The notes beneath the pieces were generated by a model. That model saw only the letters and a program-made list of their open reading frames with translations, did no database searches and was not told where the DNA came from. 64,000 nucleotides of DNA, taken from Actinokineospora enzanensis DSM 44649. Lineage in GTDB: Bacteria > Actinomycetota > Actinomycetes > Mycobacteriales > Pseudonocardiaceae. Positions within the stretch are counted from its first letter, which is position 1, and every line of letters starts with the position of its first letter. This document shows, piece by piece, positions 60,353 to 64,000 of this stretch. The translations under genes and the position numbers were made by a program. The stretch covers positions 401,110-465,109 of the forward strand of contig NZ_KB894405.1 of NCBI RefSeq assembly GCF_000374445.1. Reading direction: 5' to 3'.

Positions 60353-61390
60353 GTGCGTTTCCTGGCGAGGACCCTGCGTGGGTTGGAGGATGTCGCCGCG
60401 CGGGAGATCGCCGGGTTCGGGCGGGTGCGGCGGGAGCGGCACCGCGAGGTGTGGTTCAGCGCGCCGGAGCCGGACCCCCGGCTGCTCGGCCTGCGCACGA
60501 TCGACGACCTGTTCCTGCTGGTCGCGGCCATCGACGAGGTCGGGCACACCAAGGCAGACCTGGTCCGCTTCACCACCGCCGCCCGCGCCGCCGACCCCGT
60601 CGAGCTCCTGCGTCAACGCGGCCGCTGCGGTGGTGCCGACACGGCGACCGGTGTCGACGTCGCCGCCTCCTTCCTCGGCAAGCGCAACTACAACCGGTTC
60701 GACATCGAGGACGCCGTCGGCATCGAGCTCTCCCGCGCCCTCGGCCTGCCCTACCACTCCCGGCGTGGCGGTGCGGCCCCGCCGGAAGGCACCTTGTCTT
60801 TCCGCGTGACGGTCGAGGGCACCCGCGCGGCACTGGCCCTCCGTATCGGTGACCGTCCGTTGCACCGCCGCGACTACAAGCAGGAGTCCACCCGGGGAAC
60901 CCTGCACCCGCCGCTGGCCGCCGCGATGGCCGTGCTGGCAGGCGTCAGGCCCGGCGACACCGTGCTCGACCCCTGTTGCGGAACCGGAACCATCCTCATC
61001 GAGACCGCCGCCCTCGTCTCCGAGGCCCGGCTGCTGGGCAGCGACCACGACCCGCGCGCCGTCGCCGCGGCCACCGCCAACGGGCCCGCGACAACCTGGC
61101 TCAGGGCGGACGCGGGCAGGCTGCCCGTCGCCACCGGTCGGGTGGATCGGGTGGTGAGCAACCCGCCATGGGACCGGCAGGTTCCGGCACAGGGCACGCT
61201 GTCCGCGCAACCGGAACGCCTCTATCGGGAGGTCCGGCGGGTGCTGTCCGACACCGGGCAGGCCGTGCTGCTGCTGCACGAGGCGGAAGACCAGTTCACC
61301 GCCGCGAAGGCCGCCGGGCTGCGGGTGCGGGACGTCCGCCAGGTGAGCCTGTTCGGCGCGCACCCCTCAGTCGTGACCTTCACCGTGTGA
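60353..61390 (+). CDS. THUMP/UPF0020-type RNA guanine or adenine methyltransferase
   Basis: A 345-residue enzyme with GTG start after GGGAAGGGATCGAACAC. The N-terminal half (residues 1-165) is THUMP-like, with RNA-contact segments KRNYNRFDIEDAVG and LHRRDYKQESTRGTLHPPLAAAM. The C-terminal Rossmann domain has DPCCGTGTILIETA near 205 and catalytic SNPPWD near 265 (NPPW). Members methylate N2 of guanosine in tRNA or 23S rRNA. The adjoining gene is another RNA methyltransferase, so this is a small RNA-modification cluster. Confidence 0.88.
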   Translation: MRFLARTLRGLEDVAAREIAGFGRVRRERHREVWFSAPEPDPRLLGLRTIDDLFLLVAAIDEVGHTKADLVRFTTAARAADPVELLRQRGRCGGADTATGVDVAASFLGKRNYNRFDIEDAVGIELSRALGLPYHSRRGGAAPPEGTLSFRVTVEGTRAALALRIGDRPLHRRDYKQESTRGTLHPPLAAAMAVLAGVRPGDTVLDPCCGTGTILIETAALVSEARLLGSDHDPRAVAAATANGPATTWLRADAGRLPVATGRVDRVVSNPPWDRQVPAQGTLSAQPERLYREVRRVLSDTGQAVLLLHEAEDQFTAAKAAGLRVRDVRQVSLFGAHPSVVTFTV

Positions 61391-61417
61391 ATGCCGGTTA
61401 TCCGAGAGAGACGAGCC

Positions 61418-62257
61418 ATGTCCAACGTCAGGCGCCATCCCCCGAAGACGGACGAGTCCCGGGTGGGTCGCCGCAACGCCCGGTTCCAACAGTGGGAGTC
61501 CCTGTTGACGAACCGGAACGCCCGGCACCGGCGGGGCGAGTTCCTGGTCCAGGGCGTGCGGCCGATCAACGAGGCGCTCGCGCACGGCTGGCGGGTCCGG
61601 GCCCTGCTGCACGCGGGTGACGTGCGTTCGCAGTGGGCCCGGGACCTGGTGACCGGCGGGGTTGCCGACGAGGTGGTGCACCTCGCTCCCGATCTGTTGC
61701 ACGACCTCGGCGAGAAGGACGAGGACACCCCCGAGCTGATCGCCGTCGTGGAATCCCCGCCGGACGACCTCGACCGGATCCGGCCGCGTGCCGACGGCGT
61801 GGTGGTCGTGCTCGACCGTCCCATCAGTCCCGGGAACATCGGCTCGTTGTTGCGTTCCGCCGACGCGCTCGGTGCCGACGGCGTGATCATCACCGGGCAC
61901 GCCGCCGACCTCTACGACCCCAAGACCGTCCGGGCCAGCCGTGGCTCGCTGTTCGCCGTCCCGGCCGTCCGCGCCGCGAGCCCGGCCGCCGCCCTGGACT
62001 GGTTGCGTTCCGCCGTCCCGTTCCGGGTGGTCGGGACGAGCGAGGACGCCGCCGCCGACATCTGGGACCACGACTTCCGCGGCCCGACCGCGATCGTCGT
62101 CGGCAACGAGACCGCGGGCATGAGCGGCTTCTGGACCGAGAACTGCGACAGCACGATCAGCATCCCCATGGTCGGCTCGGCCAGCTCGTTCAACGCCACG
62201 GTCGCCGCCTCGATCACCCTCTACGAGATCGCCCGCCAACGCGCGCCGCGGCCTTGA
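61418..62257 (+). CDS. SpoU/TrmH-family RNA 2'-O-methyltransferase
   Basis: A 279-residue knotted (SPOUT) methyltransferase. The N-terminal ribosomal-protein-L30e-like domain (RRGEFLVQGVRPINEALAHGW) is followed by the knot motifs: motif 1 SPGNIGSLLRSADALGADGVI, motif 2 AIVVGNETAGM and motif 3 ISIPMVGSASSFNATVAASITLYE. In motif 3 the usual LN of SLNVSVA is FN here, an unusual change. It should methylate ribose in rRNA or tRNA; related proteins confer thiostrepton resistance (Tsr), but that specificity cannot be read here. The ATG follows GAGAGACGAGCC; it lies 27 bases after the THUMP enzyme gene. Confidence 0.88.
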   Translation: MSNVRRHPPKTDESRVGRRNARFQQWESLLTNRNARHRRGEFLVQGVRPINEALAHGWRVRALLHAGDVRSQWARDLVTGGVADEVVHLAPDLLHDLGEKDEDTPELIAVVESPPDDLDRIRPRADGVVVVLDRPISPGNIGSLLRSADALGADGVIITGHAADLYDPKTVRASRGSLFAVPAVRAASPAAALDWLRSAVPFRVVGTSEDAAADIWDHDFRGPTAIVVGNETAGMSGFWTENCDSTISIPMVGSASSFNATVAASITLYEIARQRAPRP

Positions 62258-62293
62258 CCCTGACACCGTGTCACGGCCTGGAATCGGCTCACC

Positions 62294-63115
62294 ATGTTGA
62301 GCATCGGAGAACTCGCCCACCGCACCGGCGTGTCGGTCCGGATGCTGCGGCACTACGACGCCCTCGGGCTGGTGGCGCCGCAGCGGATCGACCCGGCCTC
62401 CGGCTACCGCTGGTACTCGGCCGCGCAGGTCGGCCGGGTCAGCGGTCTGGTCGCGCTGAAGGACCTCGGGTTCACACTGGACCAGTGCCGCGCCCTCCTC
62501 GACGACCTGCCCGTGGAGCGGTTGCGGGACATGTTGCGGCTGCGCCGGGACGAGCTGGAACAGCGCATCGCGGCCGACCGGGAGCGGCTGGCCGGGGTGG
62601 AGCGGCGACTCCGAGCGATCGAGAGGGAACAGTCCATGACCACCGAAACCTTGCGGCTCCAATCCCTGCCCGCGCTGCGCCTCGCCCAGGTCAGCGGCGA
62701 GGTCAACGACACCAGCGAGATCAAGTCCATGGTGCGCGCGCTGGCCGCGTCGCTTACCGGGCAGCTGACTGCGGCGGGCGTGCCGGACGGCCTTCGTGTG
62801 CATACCTACTTTGGCCGCCCGGACGGTTCCAAGATCGACGTTGCGGTGGGTGTCCCACTTGTTTCGGGTGCTGTTCCGGTATCAGGTCTGGAACTGGTCG
62901 AGTTGCCTGCGGTGGAGCGGGCGGCTGTCGTGACCCATCGCCGCTCGCTGGACGACACCGGCGATCCGTGGCTCACCATCGATGCCGCACTGGAAAGCCA
63001 TGATCTGGAATCTCATGGGGTGTACCGGCAGGTTTTTGTCGAATATCTCGATGATGGCGAGTACGTGGCCGAGTTCCAGTGTCCTGTCCGGGACCGTGGC
63101 AGCGCCTGTCTCTGA
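62294..63115 (+). CDS. MerR-family regulator with GyrI-like effector domain
   Basis: A 273-residue regulator. Residues 1-70 are a MerR winged HTH (MLSIGELAHRTGVSVRMLRHYDALGL), a coiled coil follows (RLRDMLRLRRDELEQRIAADRERLAGVERRLRAIERE) and residues about 115-273 form a GyrI/BmrR-type ligand domain (LRLAQVSGEVND, VHTYFGRPDG, GVYRQVFVEYLDDGEYVAEFQCPV). Such proteins sense drugs or small amphiphiles and activate efflux or modifying enzymes by twisting a 19-base-spacer promoter. Convergent to it is a drug-type monooxygenase, a possible target. Confidence 0.9.
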   Translation: MLSIGELAHRTGVSVRMLRHYDALGLVAPQRIDPASGYRWYSAAQVGRVSGLVALKDLGFTLDQCRALLDDLPVERLRDMLRLRRDELEQRIAADRERLAGVERRLRAIEREQSMTTETLRLQSLPALRLAQVSGEVNDTSEIKSMVRALAASLTGQLTAAGVPDGLRVHTYFGRPDGSKIDVAVGVPLVSGAVPVSGLELVELPAVERAAVVTHRRSLDDTGDPWLTIDAALESHDLESHGVYRQVFVEYLDDGEYVAEFQCPVRDRGSACL

Positions 63116-63187
63116 GCTGAATGGTGTCGGCTGCCGGATAGGGCGCCGACCGAACCGTCACATCATCCATGTCATCGCCGACGTGCC

Positions 63188-64000
63188 TCATGACAGACCG
63201 GCAGGCACGGATACCGATGCGGTGCCGAACCAGCGGGTGAGTGCCGCGCGCAGGCCACGCTGGCCTGCCGTGTCGGTGGCCCAGGCGACATAGCCGTCCG
63301 GGCGGATCAGTACGGCTCCGGCCGGGATGTCCGCCCGGACGGTGATCGCGTCGACCCGGTCTCGCCAGTCGGTCGCGGCGGTGGCGGTGGCCGGGTCGCC
63401 TGCCAGGTCCAACAGCAGAGGGCGGGCGGATCGGGCCAGTTCGGCCAGTCGGGTCCGGCCGTCCCGGGTCCACACCGGACGGTCGCCGAGGAAGTGGCCG
63501 GTGAGCGGGTGTGGATCGGGGCCAGGGTCGTAGCGGACGTCGGAGCCTGCCATCGTGGCCGCGATGTGGCGGCGGTTGCCGGGGTCGGTCAGGAGTTCGC
63601 CGAACACCTCGCGCAGGGCGGTGGTGGCGGAGCCGGGGGAGATCAGCATCCCCTGGGCCTCGGTGTGCGTGATCACCCGCTCGGCCGCCCGTCGCCGCTC
63701 GGTCTCGTAGGTGTCCAGCAGGTCGGGGCCGACCTGGCCGTGCAGTACGGCGGCGAGCTTCCAGCCGAGGTTGACCGCGTCCTGGAGACCGAGGTTGAGC
63801 CCGGGACCGCCGATCGCCGAGTGCACGTGTGCGGCGTCGCCGACCAGCAGCACCCGGCCGTCCCGGTACCGGTCGGCCAGTCGGGTGTTCCCGCCCTCGA
63901 CCCGCCGCAGCAGGTGTGGTCCCGGGCCCGCGGGTTCGGAAAGCGGGAGTTCCACGCCGAGCACCCGGTGCGCGCTCGCCCGCAGCTCGTCCAGGGTCAT
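63188..64000 (-). CDS. FAD aromatic monooxygenase, C-terminal part (truncated by window)
   Basis: The 3' 271 codons of a leftward gene; the open frame reaches the window edge, where an in-frame ATG is internal to the family, not a start. The second FAD motif DGRVLLVGDAAHVHSAIGGPGLNLGLQDAVNLGWKLAAVL is present, then a thioredoxin-like C-terminal domain (RADIPAGAVLIRPDGYVAWATD). It resembles PgaE/RdmE-type polyketide hydroxylases and Rox-type rifampicin monooxygenases. It is unlike the monooxygenase at 41552 in detail. The N-terminal Rossmann fold lies beyond the window. Confidence 0.88.
   Translation of the reverse strand: MTLDELRASAHRVLGVELPLSEPAGPGPHLLRRVEGGNTRLADRYRDGRVLLVGDAAHVHSAIGGPGLNLGLQDAVNLGWKLAAVLHGQVGPDLLDTYETERRRAAERVITHTEAQGMLISPGSATTALREVFGELLTDPGNRRHIAATMAGSDVRYDPGPDPHPLTGHFLGDRPVWTRDGRTRLAELARSARPLLLDLAGDPATATAATDWRDRVDAITVRADIPAGAVLIRPDGYVAWATDTAGQRGLRAALTRWFGTASVSVPAGLS

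Noticed and set aside
1-64000. tRNA, rRNA, insertion sequence or prophage
   Set aside because: No cloverleaf-like segment, rRNA stretch, transposase or integrase frame, or attachment-site repeat was recognised by eye; a tRNA or covariance scan would be decisive.

Overview
The window is high-G+C actinobacterial chromosomal DNA. Nearly every codon ends in G or C, GTG starts are frequent, and many genes are joined by ATGA or GTGA overlaps. Orphan ESX/EspG-type genes, HtaA haem-uptake genes and LuxR/TetR regulators fit a filamentous actinomycete, most likely Pseudonocardiaceae. That placement is inference; no rRNA or tRNA gene and no phage or insertion sequence was seen.

Bases 1-6046 hold an ECF-type vitamin transporter operon: two secreted paralogues (the first cut by the window edge), a T component, a fused double ATPase, an S component and a secreted alpha/alpha-toroid protein. 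I suggest it takes up a cobamide or another bulky vitamin using a split, transcobalamin-like capture system. A secreted PHB-depolymerase-like esterase faces it across a perfect palindrome. Two tandem duplicated genes (7518-8884) encode 185-residue secreted proteins made of four Cys-containing repeats. Bases 9117-17337 form a haem-iron locus: haem oxygenase, an HtaA/WxL-like haem protein, a WxL-partner protein, HmuT-HmuU-HmuV, an Ig-like surface protein and a second HtaA protein with a LAATG sortase signal. Two IdeR/DtxR-like iron boxes lie upstream of the first two genes.

Bases 17327-29520 carry extracellular catabolism and regulation: a Tat-exported family 8 polysaccharide lyase with a C-terminal DNRLRE/CBM96-like domain, a BadF/NAGK-type sugar kinase, a large secreted subtilase, a VOC protein, a large ATPase-LuxR regulator and a Tat-exported epoxide-hydrolase-like enzyme. 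Bases 29626-35898 hold an ECF sigma/anti-sigma pair with a SigL-like promoter, followed by a compact block of orphan ESX genes: a possible toxin with an Asn/Thr linker, a PPE-like protein, an EspG chaperone and a YbaB-like protein. The core secretion machine is not present. Bases 36003-37778 are an ABC-F ribosome-protection gene behind a promoter, a seven-codon leader peptide and mutually exclusive hairpins, which together look like a ribosome-mediated attenuator.

Bases 37773-47704 contain an M48-like membrane protease operon, a lipoprotein, a RidA protein divergent from a flavin monooxygenase with a clear operator, two TetR regulators and two DHA2-type efflux pumps. A large NTPase/TPR protein with an altered P-loop follows (48079-50835). 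A 94-base hairpin and a strongly G-rich tract then precede a complete dissimilatory nitrate reductase operon, narK-narG-narH-narJ-narI (51351-59298). The right end carries a small-molecule or tRNA methyltransferase, two RNA methyltransferases, a MerR/GyrI-type regulator and the C-terminal half of a second aromatic monooxygenase, truncated at base 64000.
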